A stretch of 64,000 nt of DNA from Massilia forsythiae (GTDB lineage: Bacteria; Pseudomonadota; Gammaproteobacteria; Burkholderiales; Burkholderiaceae_D). The position numbers and the translations under genes are program-made. This document shows, in pieces, positions 1 to 8,975 of this stretch. How positions within the stretch are numbered: position 1 is the first letter of the stretch; each line of letters starts with the position of its first letter. The notes below the pieces were generated by a model. The model was not told the origin of the DNA. It did not search any database and saw nothing but the letters and a program-made list of their open reading frames with translations. Where the stretch lies: NCBI RefSeq assembly GCF_012849555.1, contig NZ_CP051685.1:372001-436000 (forward strand). The letters run 5' to 3'.

Positions 1-613
1 TCTTGGCCTTGCCGTCGATGCCCGGCAGGCGGCCGACTTCCGGCACGATCGCCTTGCACTCGACCAGGATGTCACGCCCGGCGCCACGGTTGAACTTGCG
101 CACGATCTCGTTGCACTGCTCGATCATCGGGATCTGGTCCTCGCCCACCGGCACGATCGAAGCCTTGAAGGCGCTGATGTCGGCGGCCTGGCTGACCGGG
201 TAGGTCATGAACCCGGCCGGGATGTCGCGCTCGAAGCCGCGCAATACGATTTCCTGCTTGATGGTCGGGTTGCGCTCCAGGCGCGCGACGGTCACCAGGT
301 TCAGGTAATAAAAGGTCAGCTCCGTCAATTCCGGAATCTGCGACTGGATCAGGATGGTCGACTTGGCCGGGTCGATCCCTACGGCAAGGTAATCGAGCGC
401 CACTTCGACCACGTTCCGGTGTACCTTACCGATATCATCCATGTTGTCCGTGAGCGCCTGGGCGTCCGCCAGCATGATGAACTGGCGATATTGATCCTGG
501 TAAGTGACGCGATTGCGCAGGCTGCCGACGTAGTGGCCGAGATGCAATGGCCCCGTGGGACGATCGCCGGTCAAGATGATGGACGTGGAAGCAGTGGAAG
601 GTTGCAGACTCAT
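1..613 (-). CDS. trpS: tryptophanyl-tRNA synthetase (3' part cut by window edge)
   Basis: Class I aminoacyl-tRNA synthetase that charges tRNA-Trp in the cytoplasm. About 204 N-terminal codons are visible, starting [10 protein letters not shown] and running into the Rossmann catalytic domain. The HIGH-type motif is HLGH within [14 protein letters not shown] near residue 25. The stretch [13 protein letters not shown] is also typical of TrpS. The start ATG has an AAGGGAA ribosome site just upstream. The KMSKS loop and anticodon-binding part lie outside the window. Confidence 0.93.
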   Translation of the reverse strand, partial: MSLQPSTASTSIILTGDRPTGPLHLGHYVGSLRNRVTYQDQYRQFIMLADAQALTDNMDDIGKVHRNVVEVALDYLAVGIDPAKSTILIQSQIPELTELTFYYLNLVTVARLERNPTIKQEIVLRGFERDIPAGFMTYPVSQAADISAFKASIVPVGEDQIPMIEQCNEIVRKFNRGAGRDILVECKAIVPEVGRLPGIDGKAK

Positions 614-899
614 CGAGTTCCCTTGGGTTTCTTATTGTGCCTCGATACTGCTGCGTCCAAATGACGTCACCTTGCATCGAGGCGGCGTTTGAACGAAAGA
701 CACATTCCTCTCTGGCCGCGCGCTGTCAGCGGCGCCACCAGGCTTGAAGCAGGGAATGTGGATACGAAAAATTCATGGATGGCATGGTTGCAGGTTGACG
801 CAACGCTGTCAACCGGCACCGCACGAATTCCCTCCCCCTTTCATCGCGTGGGGCCACGCTGGATTTTTTGTTGCAATAAAATTAATGATTGGTGATTTC

Positions 900-3224
900 A
901 TGGATTCAACGAAGAGCACGAACAGCCACAACCGCCCGCTGGAACTCTGGGGCGGCCTCGAATGCACCGTCAACCGCGTTCAAGACACCTATTTCCACCA
1001 GCTCGAGCGCAACGGCCACGCCGGCCGGCCGGAGGACATCGCGCGCTTCGCCGCCACCGGCATCCGCGCCATCCGCTACCCGGTGCTGTGGGAGCGCACC
1101 GCGCCGGACGGCATCGACCGCGCCGACTGGACCTGGCCGGACGAGCGCCTCGCCGCACTGCGCGCCGCCGGCATCACCCCGATCGCCGGCCTGATCCACC
1201 ACGGCAGCGGCCCGCGCCATACGAGCCTGGTCGACCCGGCCTTTCCCGAGCAGCTGGCCGAGTATGCCGGCGCGGTGGCCGCGCGCTATCCATGGATCGA
1301 GTTCTATACTCCGGTCAACGAACCCTGCACCACGGCGCGCTTCGCCGGCCTGTACGGCGTCTGGTACCCGCACGGGCGCGACGACCGCACCTTCATCCAG
1401 GCCCTGCTGAACCAGTGCCGCGCCACCGTGCTGTCGATGCGCGCCATCCGCGCCGTCAATCCGCACGCCAAGCTGGTGCAGACCGACGACCTCGGCAAGA
1501 CCTACAGCACGCCGCAGATGGCGGAGGTGGCCGAGTTCTACAACGACCGGCGCTGGCTGGCCTGGGACCTGCTGTGCGGCATGGTCGGCCCCGAACACGC
1601 GCTGTGGTCCTACCTGCTCAAGCACGGCGCCGACCCCGCCGACCTGCTCTGGTTCCGCGACCATCCATGTCCGCCCGACATCATCGGCGTCAACTATTAC
1701 GTCACCAGCGAGCGCTGGCTCGACCACCGCCCGCGCCGCTACCCGCGCCACCACCGCGGCAGCGCCGACGGCGTGCCGTGCGCCGACATCGAAGCCTCGC
1801 GCGCACTGGCCACGCCGAGCGCCGGCATCGCGCCGCTGCTGTCCGAGATCTGGGAACGCTACCGCATCCCGCTGGCGGTGACCGAAGCCCACATCGACGC
1901 CAACCGCGAAGACCAGCTGCGCTGGCTGCTGGAAATCTGGGAAGGCGCCAAGCAATCGCGCGACAACGGCGTCGACGTGCGCGCCGTTACCGTGTGGTCG
2001 CTGCTCGGCTCGTTCGACTGGAACAGCCTGGTGACCCAGGACCGCGGCTACTACGAACCCGGCCCGTTCGACGTGCGCGCGCCCGAGCCGCGCCCGACCG
2101 CGGTGGCGCGCATGATGCGCGAGCTGGCCGACGGCGCGCCGCTGTCGCACCCGGTGCTGCGCGGCCAGGGCTGGTGGCGCCGTCCGGGCCGTTTCCTATG
2201 CACGCCGGTGGCCACGCCGGCCGCGGTCACCTCGATCACCGCCGACGGCCACACGCTGTTCGGCCGCGCCGCCGCGCCGATCCTGATCAGCGGCGCCAGC
2301 GGCACGCTGGGACGCGCCTTCGCCCGCATCTGCCGCGCGCGCAACCTGGCCTACCGCCTGCTGTCGCGCCACGACATGGACATCGGCGATCCGGACTCGG
2401 TCGAGCGCGCGCTGGCGCTGCACAAGCCGTGGGCGGTGATCAACACCGCCGGCTACGTGCGCGTCGACGATGCCGAGCGCGACGTCGAGCGCTGCATGCG
2501 CGAGAACGCCACCGGCCCGGCCGTGCTGGCCGCCGCCTGCGCGCGCCACGGCGTCCATTTGACCACCTTTTCCAGCGACCTGGTGTTCGACGGCGCCCAG
2601 GAACGCCCCTACGTCGAGACCGACGCGGTGGCGCCGCTGGGCGTGTACGGCAAGAGCAAGGCGCAGGCGGAGCTGCGCGTGCAGGATGCGCACCCGGGCG
2701 CACTGGTGGTGCGCACCAGCGCCTTCTTCGGCCCCTGGGACAGGCACAACTTCGTCACCCTGGCGCTGGAGGCGCTGGAGCGCGGCGAGCCGTTCACGGC
2801 CTGTGGCGACCTGGCGGTATCGCCGACCTACGTGCCCGACCTGGTGCACGCCTGCCTGGACCTGGCCATCGACCGCGAATCCGGCATCTGGCACCTGTCC
2901 AACCTGGGCACGGTGACGTGGGCCGAACTGGCGCTGCAGGCGGCGGCCCAGGCCGGGGTCGACGCCAGCCGCCTGGAAGTCAAGCCCGCGTCCGCGTTCG
3001 GCTTCGCCGCGGCGCGCCCGCGCCAGGCGGTACTGTCGAGCCAACGCGGCATCCTGCTGCCGGCGCTGGACAACGCGCTGGCACGCTATCTGGAGTTGCG
3101 CAACCAGCACGATCCGGAAATGGAGGAATTGATCCGCACCGCCGAGAGCCGCCAGCCGCAGGCCGGCGGCCAGCGCCAGATGGAACAAACGCCGCCGGAG
3201 GCCTTGCAGGCGAGTACCGTATAG
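900..3224 (+). CDS. fusion of glycoside hydrolase family 1-like domain and RmlD-like sugar-nucleotide reductase domain
   Basis: A 774-residue two-domain protein. Residues about 10-415 resemble family 1 glycosidases: a TPVNEP motif supplies the expected acid/base Glu141, and VTEAH around Glu329 sits where the nucleophile motif TENG would be. Residues about 455-745 resemble dTDP-4-dehydrorhamnose reductase: an NAD(P)-binding ISGASGTLG loop near 463 and the SDR pair Tyr583-xxx-Lys587 (YGKSK). No signal peptide is seen, so it should be cytoplasmic. It may act on a sugar nucleotide or a short cell-surface glycan; substrate is unknown. An in-frame ATG at 885 is possible, but neither start has a clear ribosome site. 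It stands alone between trpS and an antiporter. Confidence 0.82.
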   Translation: MDSTKSTNSHNRPLELWGGLECTVNRVQDTYFHQLERNGHAGRPEDIARFAATGIRAIRYPVLWERTAPDGIDRADWTWPDERLAALRAAGITPIAGLIHHGSGPRHTSLVDPAFPEQLAEYAGAVAARYPWIEFYTPVNEPCTTARFAGLYGVWYPHGRDDRTFIQALLNQCRATVLSMRAIRAVNPHAKLVQTDDLGKTYSTPQMAEVAEFYNDRRWLAWDLLCGMVGPEHALWSYLLKHGADPADLLWFRDHPCPPDIIGVNYYVTSERWLDHRPRRYPRHHRGSADGVPCADIEASRALATPSAGIAPLLSEIWERYRIPLAVTEAHIDANREDQLRWLLEIWEGAKQSRDNGVDVRAVTVWSLLGSFDWNSLVTQDRGYYEPGPFDVRAPEPRPTAVARMMRELADGAPLSHPVLRGQGWWRRPGRFLCTPVATPAAVTSITADGHTLFGRAAAPILISGASGTLGRAFARICRARNLAYRLLSRHDMDIGDPDSVERALALHKPWAVINTAGYVRVDDAERDVERCMRENATGPAVLAAACARHGVHLTTFSSDLVFDGAQERPYVETDAVAPLGVYGKSKAQAELRVQDAHPGALVVRTSAFFGPWDRHNFVTLALEALERGEPFTACGDLAVSPTYVPDLVHACLDLAIDRESGIWHLSNLGTVTWAELALQAAAQAGVDASRLEVKPASAFGFAAARPRQAVLSSQRGILLPALDNALARYLELRNQHDPEMEELIRTAESRQPQAGGQRQMEQTPPEALQASTV

Positions 3225-3415
3225 ACGACATCACGCGTTCGCACGATACGAACGCATGACCAAAAACGGCGTGGCGGTAACGCAAGCGCCGCGTATCGCC
3301 GCGTGGACGGCGCACGCGTACCGGCGATTGCCACGGCGCCGGTGCCGCCGTCCACCCTGCGACGCGATATACAATGGCCCGGACCGTTATCGATTACCGT
3401 CCGCAAAGGCCCGCC

Positions 3416-5299
3416 GTGCAAGAACAGCACCCTCTTCCCTTCCTGCGCGAAATCCTGCTGTTCCTGGCCCTGGCCGGCGTCCTGATTCCCACGCTGCAGC
3501 GCCTGCGCATCAACCAGGTGCTGGGCTTCCTCGCCGCCGGCGCCCTGCTCGGCCCGTTCGGCCTGGGGCGCCTGGCGCACGACGTGCCCTGGCTCGGCTA
3601 CCTCACCTTCCCCAACAACGACAACGTCGCCATGCTGGCCGAGCTGGGCGTGCTGTTCCTGATGTTCATGATCGGCCTGGAACTGTCGGCGGCGCGCCTG
3701 TGGTCGATGCGGCGCTGGGTGTTCGGCACCGGCAGCGCGCAAGTGCTGCTGTGCGCCACCCTGATCGGCGGCGCGGTGGCGTTGCTGCTGGACGTGCGCC
3801 CGGCGGCGGCGCTGGTGCTGGGCCTGGTGCTGTCGCTGTCCTCGACCGCGGTGGTGATGCAGCTGCTGGGCGAGCGCCAGGAGACCGGCACCCGCCTGGG
3901 CCAGGCCGCCTTCGCCGTGCTGATGCTGCAGGACCTGGCGGTGGTGCCGATCCTGATCCTGATCGGCGCCCTCGGCGGCGAACATGACGGCATGCACGGC
4001 GCCAGTCCTGTCGGCGCGCAGCAGGTCGCCCTGCTCGCCCTCGGCGCCATGGCCAAGGCGGCCGCTGCCATCGCCCTGATCTACCTGGTCGGCGGACGCG
4101 TGGTGCACCCGCTGTTCCGCGCTTTTGCCCGCCACCGCCAGCCGGACGTGTTCATGGCCCTGATCCTGCTGTCCACCTTCGGCATCGCCGCACTGTCCTC
4201 CATGGCGGGATTGTCGATGGCGCTGGGCGCGCTGATCGCCGGCCTGCTGTTGGCCGAGACCGAATTCAAGCACGAGGTCGAGCTGATGGTCGATCCGTTC
4301 AAGGGCCTGCTGATGGGCCTGTTCTTCATGACGGTCGGCATGGGCATGGATGCGCTGCAGGTCTTGCAGGCGCCGCTGTGGCTGGCGTGCGCGGTGCTGC
4401 TGCTGGTGCTGCTCAAGGGCGTCGTGATCGCGCCGCTGCTGCGCCTTTCCGGCCTGCCCTGGGGCCGCGCCGTGGAAGGCGGCCTGCTCCTGGGCCAGGG
4501 CGGCGAATTCGCCTTCATCGTGATCGGCTATGCGATCGCCGCGCACCTGCTCGACGGCGCCCTGGGCGCACGCGTGATGCTGGCGGTCGGGCTGTCGCTG
4601 TTCATCACGCCGCTGCTGGCGCGCATCGGACGCGGCATCGGCGAGCGCGCCGCCGGCCGCGCCCGCGAACGCCAGGCAGAGGCCGACGGCGCCGAACTGG
4701 ACGCGCTGCGCGGACGGGTGATCATCGCCGGCTTCGGGCGCGTCGGCCAGCAGCTCGGCAAGCTGCTGCAGGCGCAGCAGATCGCCTACGTCGCCTTCGA
4801 GAACGACGCCAAGCTGGTATCGAACCTGCACGCCGAGGGCGCGCCGGTCTACTTCGGCAACGCCGCCCGCCCGGAACTGCTGCGCCGCGTGCACGCGGAC
4901 GAAGCGCCGGCGATCGTGCTGACCATGGACCACCCGGCGTCGGCGCTGCAGGCGGTGCGCGGCATCCGCCGCGAATTCCCGCAGGTGCAGCTGTTCGTGC
5001 GCTCGCGCGACGAAAAGCATGCGCGCGCCCTGAAGCGCGCCGGCGCCAGCGTGGTGGTGCCGGAAACGCTCGAAGCCAGCCTGCAATTGTCCGCCTTCGT
5101 GCTGGAATCGATGGGGCTGGAGGAACGGCTGGTGGACGGCATCGTCGACCGCGAACGCGAGCGCTTCGCGCAGGCGCTGGCGGCGCAGGCCGACGATCCA
5201 CGCGAAAGCCGTCAGCTGCGCCGGCAACTGGGCAAGCACCTCAACAACCAGCTCAGGGCGCAGCTCAAAAAGCACCTGGGCCGGCGCCTGCGCCGCTGA
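3416..5299 (+). CDS. KefB/KefC-type monovalent cation:proton antiporter (CPA2) with RCK domain
   Basis: Inner-membrane antiporter expected to exchange K+ (or Na+) for protons. Residues about 10-400 form a long series of hydrophobic helices with the CPA2 pattern (LGVLFLMFMIGLEL, LSLSSTAVVMQLL, FAVLMLQDLAVVP). A cytoplasmic RCK/TrkA-N domain follows near residue 432 with the nucleotide-binding loop GFGRVG. An Arg/Lys-rich tail closes the protein. GTG at 3416 is chosen because AAAGG precedes it. The in-frame ATG at 3374 sits inside a TACAAT sequence that looks more like a promoter -10 box. No KefF/KefG-like ancillary subunit lies next to it. Confidence 0.88.
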   Translation: MQEQHPLPFLREILLFLALAGVLIPTLQRLRINQVLGFLAAGALLGPFGLGRLAHDVPWLGYLTFPNNDNVAMLAELGVLFLMFMIGLELSAARLWSMRRWVFGTGSAQVLLCATLIGGAVALLLDVRPAAALVLGLVLSLSSTAVVMQLLGERQETGTRLGQAAFAVLMLQDLAVVPILILIGALGGEHDGMHGASPVGAQQVALLALGAMAKAAAAIALIYLVGGRVVHPLFRAFARHRQPDVFMALILLSTFGIAALSSMAGLSMALGALIAGLLLAETEFKHEVELMVDPFKGLLMGLFFMTVGMGMDALQVLQAPLWLACAVLLLVLLKGVVIAPLLRLSGLPWGRAVEGGLLLGQGGEFAFIVIGYAIAAHLLDGALGARVMLAVGLSLFITPLLARIGRGIGERAAGRARERQAEADGAELDALRGRVIIAGFGRVGQQLGKLLQAQQIAYVAFENDAKLVSNLHAEGAPVYFGNAARPELLRRVHADEAPAIVLTMDHPASALQAVRGIRREFPQVQLFVRSRDEKHARALKRAGASVVVPETLEASLQLSAFVLESMGLEERLVDGIVDRERERFAQALAAQADDPRESRQLRRQLGKHLNNQLRAQLKKHLGRRLRR

Positions 5300-5318
5300 A
5301 GCTGCCCGGCGACGCCGC

Positions 5319-5324
5319 TATAAT
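5319..5324 (+). promoter_or_regulatory. putative -10 box for the CaiB/BaiF gene
   Basis: A perfect TATAAT lies 32 bases before the start codon in the short gap after the antiporter gene. No good -35 is seen at the usual spacing, so only the -10 is supported. Confidence 0.4.
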
Positions 5325-5355
5325 CCCGGCCATAACGATTCGACAAGGGGACAAG

Positions 5356-6645
5356 ATGGCATCCAACAATAACCCGCCGCCCGCCGCGCCGGCGCCGGCG
5401 CCGGCGCCGGCGCCGCCAGGCGTGGCCAGGGCGCTCGGCCACATCCGCGTGCTCGACCTGTCGCGCGTACTGGCCGGCCCCTGGTGTTCGCAAAACCTGG
5501 CCGACCTCGGCGCCGACGTGATCAAGGTCGAGCGCCCCGGCGCCGGCGACGACACCCGCGCCTGGGGTCCGCCCTACGCGCCCGGTCCGGACGGCCAGCC
5601 CACCGGCGAAGCCGCCTACTACCTGTCGGCCAACCGCGGCAAGCGCTCGCTCACGGTCGACATCGCCAGCAGCGCGGGCCAGGCGCTGCTGCGCGAACTC
5701 GTGCGCGAATGCGACGTGGTGCTGGAAAACTTCAAGGTCGGGCAGCTGGCGCGCTACGGCCTCGACTACGACACCCTGAAGACGATCAAGCCGGACCTGG
5801 TGTACTGCTCGATCACCGGCTTCGGCCAGGACGGCCCGTACGCGCACCGCGCCGGCTACGACTTCCTGATCCAGGGCATGGGCGGGCTGATGTCGATCAC
5901 CGGCGAGCGCGACGAGCTGCCCGGCGGCGGTCCGCAAAAGGCGGGGGTGGCGCTGACCGACCTGATGACCGGCATGTACGCCACGGTCGCGGTACTGGCG
6001 GCGCTGACCCACCGCGACCGCACCGGACAAGGGCAATACATCGACATGGCCCTGCTCGACACGCAGGTGGCGATGCTGGCCAACGTCGGCGCCAACTACC
6101 TCAGCAGCGGCAAGCCGCCGAAGCGCTGGGGCAACGCCCACGCCAACATCGTGCCCTACCAGACCTTCGCCTGCAGCGACGGCCACCTGATCGTCGCCAC
6201 CGGCAACGACGGCCAGTACCGCCGGTTCGTGGAAGCCGGCGGGCGCGCCGACCTGGCGCACGACGCGCGCTTCGCCACCAATCCGCTGCGCGTGCGGAAC
6301 CGCGACCTGCTGGTGCCGCTGCTGGACGACATGGTGGCGCGCAAGCCGCGCGCCGAATGGCTGGCCCTGCTGGAAGCGGCCGGTGTGCCGTGCGGGCCGA
6401 TCAACGGCCTGGACGAGGTGTTCGCCGACCCGCAGGTGCAGGCGCGCGGCATGCAGGTCGGGCTGGCGCACCCGCTCGCCGGCGCGGTGCAGCTGGTGCG
6501 CAATCCGATCCGGATGTCGGCGACGCCGGCCACCAGCGAGCGGGCGCCGCCGCTGCTCGGCCAGCATACCGACGAGGTGCTGGCCGAGGTGCTGGGCAAG
6601 AGCGGCGACGAGATCGCCGCCCTGCGCGCCGATAAAGTCATCTAA
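5356..6645 (+). CDS. CaiB/BaiF family (class III) CoA transferase
   Basis: A 429-residue transferase that would move CoA between carboxylic acids by a covalent aspartyl-CoA mechanism. After a Pro/Ala-rich leader of about 25 residues comes HIRVLDLSRVLAGPW, the usual family start. The GYDFLIQ segment puts the predicted catalytic Asp at residue 169, the same number as in formyl-CoA transferase. Length and the closing GxHTDEVLAE segment fit the family. The acyl substrate cannot be told from sequence. AAGGGG just before the ATG is a strong ribosome site. A structured repeat (6649-6768) begins immediately after the stop. Confidence 0.9.
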   Translation: MASNNNPPPAAPAPAPAPAPPGVARALGHIRVLDLSRVLAGPWCSQNLADLGADVIKVERPGAGDDTRAWGPPYAPGPDGQPTGEAAYYLSANRGKRSLTVDIASSAGQALLRELVRECDVVLENFKVGQLARYGLDYDTLKTIKPDLVYCSITGFGQDGPYAHRAGYDFLIQGMGGLMSITGERDELPGGGPQKAGVALTDLMTGMYATVAVLAALTHRDRTGQGQYIDMALLDTQVAMLANVGANYLSSGKPPKRWGNAHANIVPYQTFACSDGHLIVATGNDGQYRRFVEAGGRADLAHDARFATNPLRVRNRDLLVPLLDDMVARKPRAEWLALLEAAGVPCGPINGLDEVFADPQVQARGMQVGLAHPLAGAVQLVRNPIRMSATPATSERAPPLLGQHTDEVLAEVLGKSGDEIAALRADKVI

Positions 6646-6648
6646 GAC

Positions 6649-6768
6649 AAAGGGTATCGAAGACCGTAGCGAGCGGCAGCAGGTTCGACTGAGAAGCGCA
6701 GCTGTACGCATGTACAGCGAGCATCGCAAGTTGAACCTGCAACGCGCAGTAGGTTTGCGATGCCCTTT
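6649..6768 (+). repeat. structured 3' intergenic repeat, copy A (covarying stem-loops)
   Basis: A ~120 nt element that folds as nested stems. The outer stem pairs AAAGGGTATCG (6649-6659) with CGATGCCCTTT (6758-6768), with one G-U. The middle 12-bp stem pairs 6679-6690 with 6729-6740, with one G-U. The inner hairpin pairs GCTGTAC (6701-6707) with GTACAGC (6712-6718). A second copy on the minus strand at 37442-37556 keeps the unpaired blocks GAGAAGCGCAGC, GAGCATCGCA and CAACGCGCAG but changes both sides of the stems together. It lies directly 3' of the CaiB-like gene and overlaps the stop codon of the convergent gene. Confidence 0.75.
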
Positions 6769-7093
6769 AATGAAGCTTGTGCTTCAGGTCGGATAGCTCG
6801 TCATGCACGCGCGTGACGGCGGATTCGACGTTCGCCGGCATGCGCGGCAGGCTGCGGCTGATGCGCTTGGCGTCGTCGCCCATCGACTCCAGGTTGTCGA
6901 CGCACTCGACGATGCGTTGCTGGTCGTTCGAGCGCATCACGTTCTGCGCCTGCTTCGACTCGCGCGAGAGCTTGTCGATGCAGTCGCGTATTTCGTTGGG
7001 CGTATCCTGCGACGAGCGGCATGCCTGCTCGGCCTCGCCGATGGTCTGCTGGATATGCTGGAATCGCTGCTGGATCTCGTTTGCTTGCAACAT
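6767..7093 (-). CDS. small coiled-coil protein, unknown function
   Basis: A 108-residue soluble protein, predicted almost entirely helical, with heptad-like spacing and two Cys (CRSSQD, CIDKL). There is no signal peptide or membrane segment. The start MLQANEIQQ is fixed by an excellent AAGGAGAA ribosome site. A longer in-frame reading exists upstream but lacks one. Not recognised as a known family. It is convergent with the CaiB-like gene and transcribed alone. Confidence 0.75.
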   Translation of the reverse strand: MLQANEIQQRFQHIQQTIGEAEQACRSSQDTPNEIRDCIDKLSRESKQAQNVMRSNDQQRIVECVDNLESMGDDAKRISRSLPRMPANVESAVTRVHDELSDLKHKLH

Positions 7094-7245
7094 GACGTTC
7101 TCCTTGCATTGATGAGTTCCCCGCATCGACCTGACGCAGGACCGGACCGACATGCTAGTCCCGTCGGCGCACGCGGGGCGCACGGGTTGACCGGGTCTGG
7201 CCTGCGTGCAATAGTGACTTTCTTTCTTGCCCACGGACGTCCCGC

Positions 7246-8715
7246 ATGCGCTCTTTCGCCGTTTCACGTACTGTCGCCGCCTCGCTCTGCCTCGCCGCTT
7301 CCCTGCCGCTGCCGGCCGCCAGCGCCGGCGCCCAGTCCATCGATGCCGTCGCCGCCCGCATCAGCGCGCAATCGCTGCGCGGCCACCTGTCCTTTCTCGC
7401 GTCCGACCTGCTCGAAGGACGCGGCACGCCCTCGCGCGGCCAGGACCTGGCGGCCGAATACATCGCCGCCCAGTTCCGCCGCGCCGGCCTGGAACCGGCC
7501 GGCGACGACGGCTACTTCCAGACCTCGGAGCGGCAATACGCCGAGCGCGACATGACCCGGTTCAGCTTCACGGTGCAGGCCGGCGGCCGTGCCGTGCCGA
7601 TCCCGGCCGGCGCGGTCGACCTGCGCCTGCGCGACGCCCTGGCCTTGCAGGACGTGCCGGTGGTGTCGATGCTCTGGGCCGAGGCGATGGCGGATGCGGC
7701 GCGCGCCGACGGCAAGCTGCTGGTGCTGGCCATGCCGGCCGACCGCCGCGCCGCCTATGCCGACCTGGGCAAGTTCAAGGGCAAGCCGGCGCTGCTGGTG
7801 CTGGTCGACGCCGGCAAGCAGTCCGGCAGCGGCGTCAACGGCTGGCTGGTGGAGGAAGACGGCGCCACACCCGCAGGCGGCATGCAGCGCATGCTGACGG
7901 TCTACGGCGCCGACGCCGCGGCCGCGCTGGGCGCGCCCGGCGCCAGCGCATCCGTGACGGTGCCGGCACCGGGCACGCGCACGGTCAGGCTGCGCAACGT
8001 GGCCGGCGTGCTGCGCGGGTCCGACCCGGTGCTGAAGAACACCTACGTCATGCTGACGGCGCACTACGATCACCTCGGCATCCGCAACGGCGACATCTAC
8101 AACGGCGCCAACGACGACGGCAGCGGCACGGTATCCGTGATCGAGATCGCGGCGGCGCTGGCGGCGGACAGCAAGCGGCCGCGCCGCAGCATGGTCTTCA
8201 TGACCTTCTTCGGTGAAGAGCTCGGGCTGGTCGGCTCGCGCCACTACGGCAAGCACCCGCTGTTCCCGTTCAAGGACACGGTGGCCGACATCAACCTGGA
8301 ACAGATCGGCCGCACCGACGACAACGAAGGCACGCGCCTGCGCACCGCCAACCTCACCGGCTTCGACTACTCGACCGTCCCCGCCGCGCTGCAGCGCGCC
8401 GGCAAGCGCTTCGGCGTGACGCTGTGGAAGCACAAGGAAAACAGCGACCGTTATTTTGCCCACAGCGACAACCAGTCGCTGGCCGACGCCGGCGTGCCGG
8501 CGCACACGCTGTCGGTGGCGTACGCCTTCCCGGACTACCATGGCAAGGACGACGACTGGCAAAAGGTCGACTACGACAACATGGCGCGCATCGACCGCAC
8601 CGTCGCGGCCGGCCTGCTGCGCATCGCCAACGACCGTACGGCGCCGAAGTGGACCGACGCGCCGAACGCGGCGAAGTACAGGGAGGCGGCGAAAAAGCTC
8701 AAAGTAGAAAAGTAA
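7246..8715 (+). CDS. secreted M28-family zinc aminopeptidase
   Basis: A 489-residue metallopeptidase with a Sec signal peptide (cleavage probably after ASAGAQ, about residue 28). An inserted PA-like region at about 130-260 precedes the catalytic domain. M28 co-catalytic zinc motifs are visible: AHYDHLG (His273, Asp275), NGANDDGSG (bridging Asp), FFGEELG (Glu324 general base, Glu325 ligand) and a late His in VPAHTLSVAY. It is likely periplasmic or extracellular and trims N-terminal residues from peptides. It is a single gene followed by a palindromic repeat pair. Confidence 0.9.
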   Translation: MRSFAVSRTVAASLCLAASLPLPAASAGAQSIDAVAARISAQSLRGHLSFLASDLLEGRGTPSRGQDLAAEYIAAQFRRAGLEPAGDDGYFQTSERQYAERDMTRFSFTVQAGGRAVPIPAGAVDLRLRDALALQDVPVVSMLWAEAMADAARADGKLLVLAMPADRRAAYADLGKFKGKPALLVLVDAGKQSGSGVNGWLVEEDGATPAGGMQRMLTVYGADAAAALGAPGASASVTVPAPGTRTVRLRNVAGVLRGSDPVLKNTYVMLTAHYDHLGIRNGDIYNGANDDGSGTVSVIEIAAALAADSKRPRRSMVFMTFFGEELGLVGSRHYGKHPLFPFKDTVADINLEQIGRTDDNEGTRLRTANLTGFDYSTVPAALQRAGKRFGVTLWKHKENSDRYFAHSDNQSLADAGVPAHTLSVAYAFPDYHGKDDDWQKVDYDNMARIDRTVAAGLLRIANDRTAPKWTDAPNAAKYREAAKKLKVEK

Positions 8716-8760
8716 TCGTGCGCTTGCAACCGGCTCGAATGAGGGCCGCGCAACCTGAAC

Positions 8761-8887
8761 CGTCGTCCCCGCGCAGGCGGGGACCCATGCACAGCAACAG
8801 AATTCGATACACTGGAAGTGACGCTGATTTTTCCAGATGATCGATTCTGGAAACTCAGCATGGGTCCCCGCCTGCGCGGGGACGACG
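8761..8887. repeat. palindromic REP-like composite R1 (two inverted units)
   Basis: Two inverted copies of a ~30 bp unit (8761-8790 and 8858-8887). Each has an 8-bp stem GTCCCCGC/GCGGGGAC around a 4-nt loop GCAG and an outer edge ACCCATGC. The ~67 bp between them resembles the interior of the other copies. It fills most of the gap between the convergent M28 peptidase and MFS exporter genes. Confidence 0.85.
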
Positions 8888-8975
8888 CGCATCTGCTGGT
8901 GGCAATCGCGGCTGCCGGCAAAACGCCTATTGCAGCCGCCTATCGCAGCCGCCCACGCACCAACCTCGCGCCAAC

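Noticed and set aside
3374..3415. ATG start of the KefC-like gene
   Set aside because: The ATG is part of a TACAAT sequence that looks like a -10 box; the GTG at 3416 has AAAGG upstream.
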